Origin: Brassica napus
Taxonomy: Eukaryota; Streptophyta; Magnoliopsida; Brassicales; Brassicaceae
DNA: 64,000 nt
NCBI RefSeq assembly: GCF_020379485.1
Contig: NC_063439.1
Coordinates: 14,577,683 to 14,641,682, forward strand
Direction of reading: 5' to 3'
The notes beneath the pieces are model-generated. The model had not been told where the DNA came from and ran no database searches. It saw nothing but the letters and a program-made list of their open reading frames with translations. Position numbers and translations under genes: made by a program. Shown piece after piece: positions 46,396 to 58,247 of the stretch. The first letter of the stretch is position 1. The number at the start of each line of letters is the position of its first letter.

Positions 46396-46745
46396 GGTGG
46401 GATTTATCTTAACAGGGATTTCAGTCTCCTGTTTAGTTTTGCTAGTTTCATTGCTTAATTGACCTATTGGTTCAGTTTAGACTGCTTCCTCATTAATAAG
46501 CTCGGTAAGAGAAGAGTTACCTGCTTCCGGCTGGGCGGTGTCGATCGATGTCGGGAGCTCCGTGTCAGTCGATTCCTCGGTCTCCACGTCGCTCAATAGC
46601 ATTACATCTTTATTGATCGATGCTCGGCTGAGTTCTATGTTCTCCATTCTTAAGCTGCGTAGACAGGGAAAGAAAGCAAACGTAGCAAGTTTTTCGTAAC
46701 AAGTCTATGCCTAATTCTAAATTAAATCTAATGGTAATAAGAAAG
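46396..46745 (-). other. Athila leader
   Basis: Between the primer site and the gag frame, mostly non-coding, with CGATCGATG-type motifs near 46543 and 46615. Confidence 0.55.
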
Positions 46746-46765
46746 AGTCCCCGGCAATGGCGCCA
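46746..46765 (-). other. Athila primer binding site
   Basis: On the minus strand TGGCGCCATTGCCGGGGACT starts four bases after the LTR end TGATATCA. This TGGCGCC...GCCGGGGA type is the familiar Athila-lineage primer site. Confidence 0.88.
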
Positions 46766-46769
46766 AATT

Positions 46770-48092
46770 TGATATCACTCAAATTACCCTAAGGAGTGCA
46801 TTACTCTCTCAAATAAGAGGTTCAGATGTAGTACTTAGGGATCGAATCCACAGAGACTCTAAGATTACTCAACAGATCTAAGGGATAGAAATAAAGATAG
46901 ACTAAGAGGTTTATTTGTTTAAAAGCAGTAAATGGTGAGTCGAGCAAGGTAATTGTTCGGCGGTTTAAGTTGAAGTTGTTTTAAGGATTGGAAAAACATC
47001 TAGATTTATGCAAATTCTCATGTATGAAAAGCGTGCAACTTAGTTTAGACTAAAGGGTTTGATGGTTTTTGAACTCAACAATGGTAAACCAGATAGGTTT
47101 TCTTCACTAGATCTCGGATCTCAACTGTCGCTTATTGATCACGAGAAAGAGTCGATCGATGTGATTTTATACACATCGTTCGATACACCTTTCGAACAGT
47201 CGATTGATACAACGATAGTAGCGTTGATCGATGGTTCTTCTAGCAAGCTTTAACGAGCAGGTTGGAATCTGTTCTCTAACCTTCTAGACCAACTCTCGTT
47301 GTTATCTAGTCAGTTAGATCACGCTGGCTATTTCAGTTGTTGAGGGTAACGGTTGGTTATCTCAATTAATCCAAAGACCTAAAATGAGGGTGATCAATCC
47401 GAATTTTAGCACTAAGCTCAGCAAGCATGAAAGAACAATCAAAACACCTTTTTAACAGTCTTATTAGCAACACATACTTTCAACCTTCATGAGAAACCTA
47501 AATCTAACAATTGGGTTTACTCAGACATATTCATGAGAGACAAAGTCATGATGATTTGAATAAAACTCAAATGAAATATTGAACACAAAAAGTAAGAGTA
47601 ATAGAAATAAAGGAGTTCAAGATCTTCTATGTTATGCAGTCTCAGATCTATCTCTCCAATCCTAAGCTCTCCTAATAGTAGCCAAAATGCTTCTTCTCCA
47701 AACTAAGTCTTTAGGCCAGTGTGCCTCTAAAATAATACAAAACCCTAGTACATATAGCCTCACAGGCGGCTAAGAGCTTATGTTGCACTTAATAAACTTA
47801 TAGGAAATGAAATCTTCTAATTTCGTGATTAATCCTCGGGTGATCCAACATCGATCGATGGCGCTCAACGGTTGTCGATCAATTTTAATTGGCTCTGGTC
47901 GATCAATATTGCTCTTCAAGCGTCGATCGATGCTGTACGCGTAAAAGTACTCCAAAGCGTCCCAAAAGCATCATTTCCTTTTATCAAGTAACTGAACCTG
48001 TAATTGCTTTGAAAAAACTCTAAAACGTAGTAAATAGATCTTAATACACTTATATACCATGACTAAAAATGGGTGAAATCCATGGTATATCA
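46770..48092 (-). repeat. Athila 5' LTR
   Basis: 1323 bp, the same length as the interrupted solo LTR at 24962-28390. It is followed on the right by GGCGT and the same LINE sequence that flanks that solo LTR. Confidence 0.92.
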
Positions 48093-49525
48093 GGCGTCTG
48101 ATTGAGAAGCCAAATACTTTATTTGCTCGAGTATTTAAAGGTCGGTATTACGGGAATGCCTCACCCCTGGAACCGATTCGTTCACATGCTCCGTTATATG
48201 GCTGGCGGAGTAGCGTCTCTGCTACATCTCTGGTAAGCAATGGACTAATTAAAAGGGTGGGAACAGTGGAACGATCCATGGCTCCCAACCGCTCGCCAGA
48301 GACCAGCAAACAAAAATCAACACAATTTCGACCCAGAACTAAAAGTGGATTCTCTTATTGATCCTACTTCGCGAATATGGAATTCGCAAGCGCTTCGGAC
48401 TTTAGTGAATCCCCAGGATGTGCAAATTATAGAGATTATACCACTGAGTAAAACCCATATGGTGGACAGGGATGAATGGCATTTCACAAATAATGGGAAG
48501 TATACAGTTAAATCAGGATATCAGATAGAACGGATTTATCCAGATAGAGAAAGACCACCTTTAATGTTGGGACCCACAATTGATGCTTTGAAGGCATTCT
48601 GTTGGAAGATACGGTGTCCCCCAAAGTTAAAGCATTTTCTATGGTAATTGGTGACATGATGTATACCAGTCAAGAAGAACCTGAAAGCGCGTGGAGTACA
48701 AGGGGATATATGTTGTGCACATTGTGGAGCGGCGGAGGAATCGATCAATCATGTGTTCTTTGAATGCTCTCCAGCATTCCAGGTTTGGGCTCTCTCTAGG
48801 ATACCATCAAACCTATCTATTTTCCCAGCACACTCTCTCTTTACAAACATGGATCATCTCTTCTGGAGAGTTTCTCCACAGATGGATGATCATCTCTTTG
48901 CGTGGATACTAAGATATATTTGAAAAGGAAGGAATAATAAAGCTTTTAGTAATATGGATTTCGATCATAGTGACATGCTTAAATTGGCAGAAACAAATTT
49001 AACTCTTTGGGCGGAAGCACATGTATTGAATGGAAATAGGATAGTATATCCGACAGAAGCTACAAATCTCACATTAATTCCAGGAAGATGGTGCTTTACA
49101 GATGGTTCATGGAAGGCAAATGATATTTTGTCCTTACAAGGTTGCCTTAGTACTCTAGAAGGATTTGATGGGCTCTTGGGGCGCTGAATGTCCGGGCTTG
49201 TCTGTGGCCTCTACATGCGGAGATAGAAGCACTAATCTGGACAATGGAATGTATGAAAAACTTACGTCAATTTCAGGTTAGGTTTGCAACGGATTATTCT
49301 CAATTGGTGAAGATGGTTTCGAAACCAGAAAAATGGCTTGCATTTGCGAATTATTTAGAAGATATTAGGATCCTGAAAGAAGGTTTCATACGATCAGAGA
49401 TTATCTATGTACCAAGGACGCAAAATTCAAGAGCGGACAGCCTAGCACGTAGTGTCAGGAAGCAACCGTCTTTCGCCGTTCACATGGATCAAGATCTACC
49501 GGTATGGTTCACAGAGTCAGTATGA
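48093..49525 (+). pseudogene. L1-type LINE, 3' half (copy 2)
   Basis: Second copy of 28391-29820. The RNase H-like end is better preserved: CFTDGSWKANDILSLQG, FATDYSQLVKMVSKPEKW, YVPRTQNSRADSLARS, and it ends FTESV with a stop. It has fewer stops than copy 1. Its RT half is not present on its left; Athila LTR is there instead. Confidence 0.88.
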
Positions 49526-49770
49526 GTCTGTATAAACTGATGACAAAAAAAAAAGATTAAATATATTGATTACTTATTAATAGGACAGTTATATAAGAAT
49601 TTTAGGACCAACCGGTTATGTTAGAAATTATTATAGCTATCAACGAAAGTATATGGCCACTAAGCACATAATATGTCCGCCCAAACAAAAATAAATGGCA
49701 TATAGGTGCAAACGGTTAGATTAGAAGCAAACTGTTACATAAGAAAAGAGTGAGTTATCAGATCTTTACT
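49526..49770 (+). other. LINE tail and 3' flank (copy 2)
   Basis: A-rich tail plus AT-rich flank, matching 29831-30065. Confidence 0.8.
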
Positions 49771-50010
49771 GTTTCATTGTTGCTGGAAAATGAGAAGGAG
49801 GAATTCTTTTATTCAGTGATCTATGCATTAAATAAAGAAGAGGAAAGGAGGGAGTTTTGGAAGGATTTGAAAATACATCATGATTCACCTATTATTCGAG
49901 CACTTCCTTGGATGCTAGTTGGGGATTTTAATGAAACACTGGCAATAGAAGAGCTTTCAGTAAGTGATGTAGTGTCTCAATGAATGCAAGAGTTTAAGAA
50001 TGCTGTCGTA
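49771..50010 (+). pseudogene. Second LINE, endonuclease domain part
   Basis: The frame reads NEKEEFFYSVIYALNKEEER and the endonuclease motif WMLVGDFNETL (GDFNE is a conserved block of the apurinic-type endonuclease of L1 elements). It is cut at TCGTA by the Tat element and resumes at 58248. The 5' part is missing. Confidence 0.82.
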
Positions 50011-50658
50011 TGTTGGGGTCAAAAACGGTTACAACAAATTTAACATTAAAAACGTCCGAGGAAGAAAATAAGAATTCCTCCGAAGAGTACTTTTCGAAAT
50101 AGATTCTTCTTTACGAAAAAGCTTTACGGAAGAAAGAATCGAGATGTCCGACGAAAGCCCGCTCGGTCGCTACGTAGCGACCGAGCTCGAGCCAAAGCTC
50201 GGTCGCTACGTTGCGACCGAGCTCGAGCCAAAGCTCGGTCGCTACGTAGCGACCGAGCGATCGTCCCGCTAAATCGCTACGTAGCGACCGAGCGATCGTC
50301 ACGCTCGGTCGCTACGTAGCGACCGAGCTCGGCCAAGCTCGGTCGCTACGTAACGACCGAGCGATCGTCCCGCTCGGTCGCTACGTAGCGACCGACCCCG
50401 AGCCAAAGCTCGGTCGCTACGTAGCGACCGAGCGATCGTCCCACTCGGTCGCTACGTAGCAACCGAGCTCAAGCCAAAGCTCGGTCGCTACGTACCGACC
50501 GTAGCAAGCTCAGTCCACGTTTTCCGCTATTCCAACTCATCGATCAAACTTCGCGGATGAGAAACCGCGGAAAATTCGTAGTAAACGTGTCGAGTCGGAA
50601 GACGGCCCAAAGGGACCTAAAACACGACTCGAGGCCCATCCTACGATTTCCTAACCCA
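50011..50658 (+). repeat. Truncated 5' LTR of the Tat element
   Basis: Matches the first part of 57095-58247 with two differences of structure. It has ten palindrome copies (50160-50510) against about six, and lacks about 90 bp just after the array, joined at a short ACCGTAGC match. Confidence 0.9.
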
Positions 50659-50689
50659 CGATTCGACATGCGCGAACGTTATCTCATTC

Positions 50690-51781
50690 AAGGGGGGAGC
50701 AACGATCGATCGAGCCAAACCTCGAAACGACCTCCTTGTTATCGAGTTGACGATTAGAGATATCGACGTCGCTAGAGTGCTAATCGATACCGGAAGTTCG
50801 TCCGATATCATCTTCAAAGACACTCTCGAAAAGATGGGGATCAATCAATCCGAAGTCACGAAATGCCCAAGCCCAGTGCTAGGGCTTTCGGGGGAAACGA
50901 CCATGGCCTATGGATCGATTAATCTCGCTGTCAAAGCCGGAACCGTGACTAACGTTACAGAGTTTCTAGTTGTTGACCATCCTGCATCTTACAACGTTAT
51001 CATGAGAACGCCATGGCTGAACACCATGTGCGCAATCCCATCAACCTACCATCTTTGCCTCAAGTTCCCGACCCCTAACGGGGTCGAGGTAATTTGGGGA
51101 AATCCGAGAGTTTCACAGGTTTGCTTCGCCGCGGAACTGAAGCGAAAGAGACCGATCCTCGAAATCACTCCTAGAAAAGCGGAGAAAAAGACTTCCAGCA
51201 AAGATACGCGAAGTCAGGATTCAGCGGAATTCTTCTGGCAGTCTCGCAGTATCGCAGCTCTAGATGAAAAACGCGAGCCAACATGCGAACCCGTGGTAAC
51301 GATCTGTCTCGACGAAGCCTTCCCAGAACGCTGCATGGAGATTGGAGCCAATCTCCACGAACCTTTAGGGACAGAACTCATAACCTGTCTTAAAAAGAAC
51401 CTTAATACTTACGCATGGGCTGCAGAAGATATGCCGGGAATCGACATTAACATAACATGTCACGAGCTGAATATCGACCCAACGTTCAAACCCGTCAAAC
51501 AGAAAAGACGGAAGCTAGGACCCGAACGTGCTGCCGCAGTAAACGATGAGGTCGAAAAATTGCTTAAAGTTGGGTCGATAACAGAAGTAAGGTACCTGGA
51601 CTGGCTCGCCAACCCCGTAGTAGTCAAAAAGAAGAACGGGAAGTGGCGAGTTTGTGTGGAATTTACCGACCTAAACAAGGCATGTCCAAAGGATAGCTTC
51701 CCTTTACCACATATCGATCGATTGGTAGAAGCAACAGCGGGAAACGAACTCTTATCCTTCATGGATGCCTTCTCAGGATGA
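50690..51781 (+). pseudogene. Tat protease and start of reverse transcriptase
   Basis: The frame contains VARVLIDTGSSSDIIF, the Asp-Thr-Gly active site (residues 14-16 counting from the ATG at 50747), then a linker, then the RT start (WLANPVVVKKKNGKWRVCVE, FTDLNKACPKDSFPLPHID) to LLSFMDAFSG. Here a few codons are lost and the frame shifts, stopping at 51781. The true frame begins upstream of the ATG, since related sequence reads back to about 50690. Confidence 0.88.
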
Positions 51782-54543
51782 ATCTCGACGATCGTGAAAA
51801 TACTGCGTTCATTACCGATCGCGGAACTTATTGCTACAAGGTAATGCCCTTCGGCCTCAAAAACGCTGGTGCAACTTACCAACGACTCGTGAACCGAATG
51901 TTCTCCAAACAACTCGGAAAAACGATGGAGGTTTATATCGACGACATGCTCGTCAAATCCCTCAAAGCAAGAGATCACGTGTCACATCTCGAAGAATGAT
52001 TTGCACAACTAAATTCCCATAACATGAAGCTCAACCCGACAAAATGTAGATTCGCCGTGGCATCAGGGGAATTCCTCGGCTACTTGGTCACATACCGCGG
52101 CATCGAAGAAAATCCAAAACAGATCAACGCTCTAATCGAGATGGCTTCACCAAAGAATAAACGGGAAGTCCAAAGACTGACCGGCAGAATCGCAGCACTT
52201 AACCGATTTATTTCACGATCAACAGATAAGTGCCTGCCCTTCTACGACGTCCTGCGAGGAAATAAAAAATTCGAATGGACGGAAGAGTGCGAAAACGCCT
52301 TCCAACAGCTGAAGCGTTATTTAGCTACTCCTCCAGTCCTCGCAAAACCCGTGGAAGGGGAGCCTTTATTCTTGTACATCGCGGTGTCAGCAACGGCCGT
52401 AAGCGGAGTCCTGATCAGGGAAGAACGCGGGGAGCAGAAACCTATTTTTTACATAAGCAAAACCTTGCTGGATGCCGAATCTAGGTATCCATTGATGGAA
52501 AAATTGGCATGCGCGGTTGTAACATCGGCCCAAAAACTAAGACCATATTTCCAATCCCACACAATCGTCATCCTCACGACTTTTCCCTTACGGACAATTT
52601 TGCATAGCCCGAGTCAATCAGGCCGACTGGTTAAGTGGGAGGTCGAGTTGAGCGAGTATGACATCGAATACCGACCAAGGACGAGCGCAAAATCACAAGT
52701 GCTCGCAGACTTCCTGGTCGAACTTCCAACGGGAACAATAACCAATGAAGAACCAAATTCCGCCTGGCTACTCCACGTCGACGGATCCTCATCCAAGCAA
52801 GGATCAGGTATCGGGATCCGTCTCACATCTCCAACGAGCGAGATCTTGGAACAATCGTTCAGGCTGGAATTCCATGCCTCAAACAACGAGGCCGAATACG
52901 AAGCATTAATCGCAGGTCTACCTTTAGCTCACATCTTAAAAATACGTAATCTCCATGCTTACTGCGACTCCCAGTTAGTGGCCAGTCAATTCAGCGGAGA
53001 GTATGAAGCCAGAGACGAACGGATGGACGCGTACCTCAAACTGGTCCAAGGTCTAGCTCAAGACTTTGACTGTTTCGCCCTTACCCGGATCCCCCGTTCC
53101 GAGAATGTCCAGGTGGACGCCCTCGCGGCTCTAGCATCAAGTTTCGATCCAGGACTCAAAAGGGTAATTCCGGTCGAATTCATCGAACATCCGAGTATCG
53201 GACCGCCAGTCGTCGTCAATCTCATAGAGGGTCAAGACGACGAGGAAGAAGAAATTACGATACCACCACCATCGGAGCAATCTGATTACGGCTGTGATAC
53301 CCCATGGCTTCAGACGATTCAAGACTACATTGTCGACGGGCAAGTGCCCGCCGAAAAATGGGCAGCTCGCAAGGTCCGAACACAGGCCGCACGCTACGTA
53401 ACAGTGGACGGCGAAATCTACAAATGGAGATTCTCCGGACCACTCCTGACGTGCCTGGAAGGAGAAAAGGCTAGGAAAGTAATGGAGGAAATACATTTCG
53501 GCTCCTGCGGCAATCATTCCGGCGGAAGATCACTAGCCGTGAAAATCAAACGTCATGGATACTATTGGCCAACAATGATCGGAGATTGCGAGAAATTCGC
53601 ACGAAAATGCGAAAAATACCAAAGGCATGCGCCAACTATCCGACAACCGGCCGAAGTTCTTTCCTCCATCACATCGCCTTATCCCTTTATGCGCTGGGCC
53701 ATGGATATTGTCGGACCTCTGCATAATTCAAAGCAAAAGTGTTTCCTTCTAGTCCTTACCGATTTTTTCTCAAAATGGGTAGAGGCGGACTCGTACGCGA
53801 GTATAAAAGACGTCCAAGTCGAGAATTTCGTATGGAAAAACATCATCTGTAGGCATGGAGTTCCTTACGAAATCGTAACCGATAACGGGTCTCAGTTCAT
53901 TTCCACCCGATTCGAGGCATTCTGCGAAAAATGGAAGATACGACTTAACAAGTCAACTCCCAGATATCCGCAGTGCAACGGACAGGCTGAAACAATCAAC
54001 AAGACCATTGTCGACGGACTGAAGAAACGCTTAGAGGCCAAAAAAGGTAGATGGGCCGACGAACTCGAGGGAGTCCTCTGGTCTCACCGTACCACCCCAA
54101 GGCGAGCAACGGGAGAAACTCCCTTCGCCCTGGTATACGGCACGGAATGCATGATTCCCGCAGAAGTAGAATTTCCCGGTGTTCGAAGAAGGTTCTTACC
54201 CGAACGAGATGAACTCAACAATGCTATGCTCTTGGATGATCTCGACCTCATTAACGAGCGCCGAGATCGAGCGCTCATCCGAATTCAAAACTACCAGCAC
54301 GCCGCTGCGAGATACTATAATTCCAACGTACGGAATCGTAGGTTCAATCAGGGAGATCTGGTCCTTCGCAAAGTTTTCCAAAACACCGCTGAACGAAAAG
54401 CGGGAAAACTCGGAGCAAACTGGGAAGGTCCCTATAAAATCGAAAAAGTCGTCCGACCAGGTTCTTACGAAATAGCCAACATGCAGGGCATAAAAATCCC
54501 TAGAACCTGGAACGCGATGCATCTCAAAAAATACTATCACTAA
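51778..54543 (+). pseudogene. Tat reverse transcriptase, dual RNase H, integrase
   Basis: It continues in a new frame from 51778: KVMPFGLKNAGATYQRLVN and catalytic VYIDDMLVKS. One TGA interrupts at 51997-51999, and 839 codons follow (52024-54543). In that part: the first RNase H (residues about 110-230), a second archaeal-type RNase H (about 245-375; HVDGSSSKQGSG with Asp 253, NNEAEYEAL), the integrase zinc region (about 500-540), and an integrase core with Asp 561, Asp 620 and Glu 656. The 35 residues between the last two fit the DD35E rule. It ends AMHLKKYYH. Apart from the single stop and the upstream shift it is well preserved. Confidence 0.93.
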
Positions 54544-54544
54544 A

Positions 54545-55613
54545 CAAACCAACTCGCAATCACTGAACTATGAGACTGCTTGATCTCCGCAAGGAGTACG
54601 TAGGCAGTTTGTCGAAAGGCAAATTCAGCTGTCCCCCCTCATTAAAAAAGGGGGGGGGGGGGGGGGGGAGTGGGTACGTATACTCGTATACTCCCAAAAA
54701 ATCGAAAAACATCTTACCACGCTTTTGGTGTTTTCGACTTATCAAAACATCCTCACCCGTAAAATCAGAACGAGGTCTTCGGAAATTAGTCGGCCGCTTC
54801 GCAAAAGATGCCTCAAAGTTTATTTCTTTCGAGCGAACGAAACCTTCGTCACAAAAAAAGGCATATATATATGCACACACTAACACTTATTTTGCGCAAA
54901 ATATTCAAAACAACGGCACGCGCCACCAAGTCCGATGCTGATCACATCGAACTCACAAACATCCTAAACAGACATAGCCATCTCACGGAGATGACTCTCT
55001 TACATCCGACACAAGGATAATAGCGCTATAAAAGAAATCCGAAATTTTGGTCTAGCACTTCCGGTCTCCGGAGAGATGGTCGGTTCGTATCAAACAAGTC
55101 ATATAAGCCGAGAACCTATCGCAGACTTTACATCGATACGAATCAGGAAAAAATCGCGACAGGAAAAACGATAGCCGGTTAGTCACCGCACAATCCTTAA
55201 ACCGAAAGTAAACCTAGGTCTTGCCCTAAACCCAGCGCACTGGTCTCTAACATCTCAAAGACATGATATCGAAAGATAAGAGATTCTTAAACCATGCCTC
55301 TATGTTTATGTTCGACACCTTCAGCACCCCCGCAGAGTTCACATCTCGCGGAAGAACTCTCGAAACAGATCTCGAATGAAACATTTCACAATCGAAGAAG
55401 GATATGAGACGACAACTCATCACCTTCCTCCCCACTATGCACAAACTCATAAAAAAGCGTTATCCGATTATCGTACTATAAAAAGAAAGCCGCGGAGCGG
55501 CAGGGATTCAAAGCCACACACGGCCAGTCCCGAAATACAAACAAGGCCATTCAAGGCCGAAACATAAAAACATAAAAAAAATTCTCTCGCAAGAGATCTA
55601 ACCCAAGTCACCC
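54545..55613 (+). other. Tat region between pol and the antisense ORF
   Basis: Non-coding. It has the G19 run and GTACGTATACTCGTATACTC block shared with 40585, and AGCGCTATAAAAGAAA near 55021 shared with 42033. Confidence 0.65.
54650..54668 (+). repeat. A6-G19 homopolymer tract
   Basis: Nineteen consecutive G follow six A. The related element at 40575 has only a short GGGGG run, so the expansion is specific to this copy. Confidence 0.85.
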
Positions 55614-56862
55614 TCAGAACTTACGCCCCCTCTTCACCTGCTGCCTCGTCCGAGCCTGGAGCCGCGTCGCTTCCTTCTCTCCGACCATCGGGTCTTTCCC
55701 CTCTGGGTCTTCTGAACACGTCGGAAGGAAGCACGCGGATTTCAGGTCGGCCAGGATGAGATCGAAATCTCCATCCTCGGCCGCCATATCTCCCTTGCAG
55801 CCGGACAGTCGGGCGTCTTCGGCCTCCAAGGTCGGGGGAGTCTCACTTTGGAACAACCGAACCGCGGCCATCGCGCCCTCAATCGTCGCCAAAGCGAAAT
55901 CCCTGCTCTGGATACACTCGAGGGAACCCAGGGAAGCAGAAATCTTCGCCAAGCGAGCTTGAAACTCCGCACGAAGGGCATTCGTAGCCTCTTGGATCCC
56001 GCGGCGCGCTAGTCCCGCGTCACTCTCGATCTGACGCTGGAGTCGACGCACCTCCGAGGATTTGGCCTTCCTGGCCTTCTTTTCCTTAAGCAAGGAATTC
56101 GCCGTCTTCCCAAGGTCCCTCTCAAGCTCTCCTATCGGAACCTCGAGTTTCGACACTTTCGCAGAGTGAGAGTCCTCGACAGCCGTCAACATGGCCTCAG
56201 TTTCGGACCATCTGCCCTGAAGCTCCACCAACTCCCCGGAAAGGCGACTGGTCTAAGAACCACATTCGCTGATCATCCCACCGATCAACGATATGAACTG
56301 CGAACGGTGAGAATTCTTAAGACCAAGTCCGAGAGACAAACCTTTCCGCGAAGACGATCGAGGATTCAAACAAGAGACAAACCTTTCCGCGAAGTCCCGA
56401 GGCTAGGCTCGATCCACCTTGCTGCGAAGTCTCCCCGTCGCCACTCTTGGCGAGTTTCCTTTTCCGACTCTTAGGCTGAGTATCCAGGACAGCGCTAGGA
56501 GCACGCAATGCCAGAACGATTTCCTTTCTGGCTGGAGGAGGAGGCATAGAGTCAGCAGCCTTCTCCTTGTCCTCGACGAGGATCGGAGTCGTGGAAGATC
56601 CCGCAGGAAGGGCTTGCGAGAAAGGAGCCATGACTTTGGTCCCATGACACGGGGCAACGACCTGCGCGGAAGAAGACGAAAACTCGGAGCCAGCTTGAGC
56701 TAGCTCTTTCTCGGCTTGGCGACGAACTAGTTTCTCTCGGAAAGAAAGATGACCGGCAACACAAGCCGGCGCTTCCGCCGGAGAAGTTAGAACCGGAGCC
56801 GGAGAAGTGGCCTCGCCCATCTCGACGTCGGAATTCTTCTTATCACCTTGGGAGGAAGACAT
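55614..56862 (-). pseudogene. Antisense additional ORF of the Tat element
   Basis: On the strand opposite to pol. The ATG at 56862 opens MSSSQGDKKNSDVEMGEATS, a low-complexity Ser/Pro/Ala-rich part to about 56370. Then comes a likely intron (AAG/GTTTGTCTC to TTCGCAG) and a coiled-coil-like Lys/Glu/Arg-rich part (LQGRWSETEAMLTAVEDSHS, LLKEKKARKAKSSEVRRLQR) ending at 55614 (QQVKRGRKF). A TAG near 56253 breaks the second exon. Antisense extra ORFs are known in Tat elements; their function is not established. The homologous ORF at 62417-63655 shows the same layout. Confidence 0.78.
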
Positions 56863-57064
56863 GTTGAAAGGGAAGTTATGAAACTAGAGAGGTTTTTGAT
56901 GGAATGAAGAAGGGAAGGTGTGAAGAGAATGAATGACAAGAACTCACTACTTATAGAAGTATGGGTTCGGAATATCGTCTCGACAACTTTTTTCCACGGA
57001 GTTTAAAATGTGAATTTCGTCCGATACACATAAACTTGTCAAAATCATCTATCTACCCGCTAGA

Positions 57065-57094
57065 GTCATAACTCTAACGGGTTGGGGGGCTAAC
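57065..57094 (+). other. Polypurine tract
   Basis: CTAACGGGTTGGGGGGCTAAC lies directly before the 3' LTR. The same motif is seen in reverse after the LTRs ending at 60339 and 62210. Confidence 0.75.
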
Positions 57095-58247
57095 TGTTGG
57101 GGTCAAAAACGGTTACGACAAATTACATTAAAAACGTCCGAGGAAGAAAATAAGAATTCCTCCGAAGAGTACTTTTCGAAATAGATTCTTCCTTACGGAA
57201 AAGCTTTACGGAAGAAAGAATCGAGATGTCCGACGAAAGCCCGCTCGGTCGCTACATAGCGACCGAGCTCGAGCCAAAACTCGGTCGCTACGTAGCGACC
57301 GAGCGATCGTCCCGATCGTGTGGCTATGTAGCGACCGAGCTCAAGCCAAAGCTCGGTCGCTACGTAGCGACCGAGCGATCCTCCCGCTCGGTCGCTACGT
57401 AGCGACCCGGCTCAAGCCGAAGTTCGGTCGCTGTGTAGCGATTGAACTCTTCTGGACATCGACAGACATCAATCCATGCATTCTCGTCAAATCTTCGAAC
57501 GCTATCTCCCGAAAACCGTAGCAAGCTCAGTACACGTTTTCCGCTATTCCAACTCATCGATCAAACTTCGCGGATGAGAAACCGCGGAAAATACGAAGTA
57601 AACGTGTCGAGTCGGAAGACGGCCCAAAGGGACCTAAAACACGACTCGAGGCCCATCCTACGATATCCTAACCCAAAGCTCGTAAACCGCAGCACGGTTT
57701 ACGCTTGGCCAACAAGGAAGGATAAATGTCAAGTTTCCACGGATAAATACGGAAGTTTTGAAGATAATTGTGAAGATCGGGAAAAATGGAATATCTCCAT
57801 TTTTATGCTATGACGGCTTAAGGGCAGAAGAGTAAAAGCGTAAACCGACCTTGGAGCTAGTATATAAGGAGTCCTAGGCGAGGAGCATGAGGGAGAACTT
57901 TTTCAGAGAAAACTTAGCACTTAGAGCAATTTAGACAATTTTTCCGTTTTTGTTATTTCGAGCTGCGACTCAATTAGGTTTAGCCGTCTTAGGGTTGCTA
58001 GAACTAGGAATCTCGCCGACAGCTCTCGAGCCCAGGCTTATACCTTGTTGTAAACGCTCATACGCAAATTCGGAATAAAATCTTCTCTGCTCTCTTTTTC
58101 GATTTCTTATTCTTTATCGTTGTTCTTCTCGTGTTCTGATTGCTTGACGTGTGGTAATTAGCAGATATCCGGGTCCTCTGGAAAATTAGGGTTTTCCTAG
58201 TTTCCTTATTTAAACGGAAATCGACAGCGCAAATTTCGGTTCCCACA
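57095..58247 (+). repeat. 3' LTR of the Tat element
   Basis: 1153 bp, about six palindromes at 57241-57445, and a TATATAAGGAGTCCTAGG block near 57861. Ends GGTTCCCACA. Confidence 0.93.

Larger units (their letters stand above)
30066..48092 (-). mobile_element. Athila-type Ty3/gypsy element, 3' end missing
   Basis: On the minus strand: 5' LTR (46770-48092), PBS, gag, protease, RT, RNase H, integrase and an additional ORF, then a 3' untranslated region that stops at 30066 without a 3' LTR. The PBS type, domain order and long additional ORF are known features of the Athila lineage. A Tat-like element (36126-44124) is inserted in pol. Every coding part carries stops or shifts. Confidence 0.88.
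50011..58247 (+). mobile_element. Tat-type Ty3/gypsy element with coding pol, deleted 5' part
   Basis: Runs from TGTTGGGGTC to GGTTCCCACA with perfect duplication TCGTA (50006-50010 and 58248-58252) inside LINE endonuclease sequence. The 5' LTR is cut at about 50658 and joined directly to sequence just before the protease, so the LTR end, primer site and gag are gone. Protease, RT, two RNase H domains, integrase, an antisense ORF and a 3' LTR remain. A second RNase H and an antisense extra ORF are known Tat-lineage traits. Confidence 0.93.

Noticed and set aside
24962..48092. One simple Athila element with both LTRs from 24962 to 48092
   Set aside because: The left LTR is followed by GGCGT and LINE sequence, not by Athila internal DNA, so it is a solo LTR; the same LINE follows the right LTR, which requires a duplication.
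53137..53517. 126-codon minus-strand frame opposite Tat integrase
   Set aside because: Shadow of the well-preserved pol frame.
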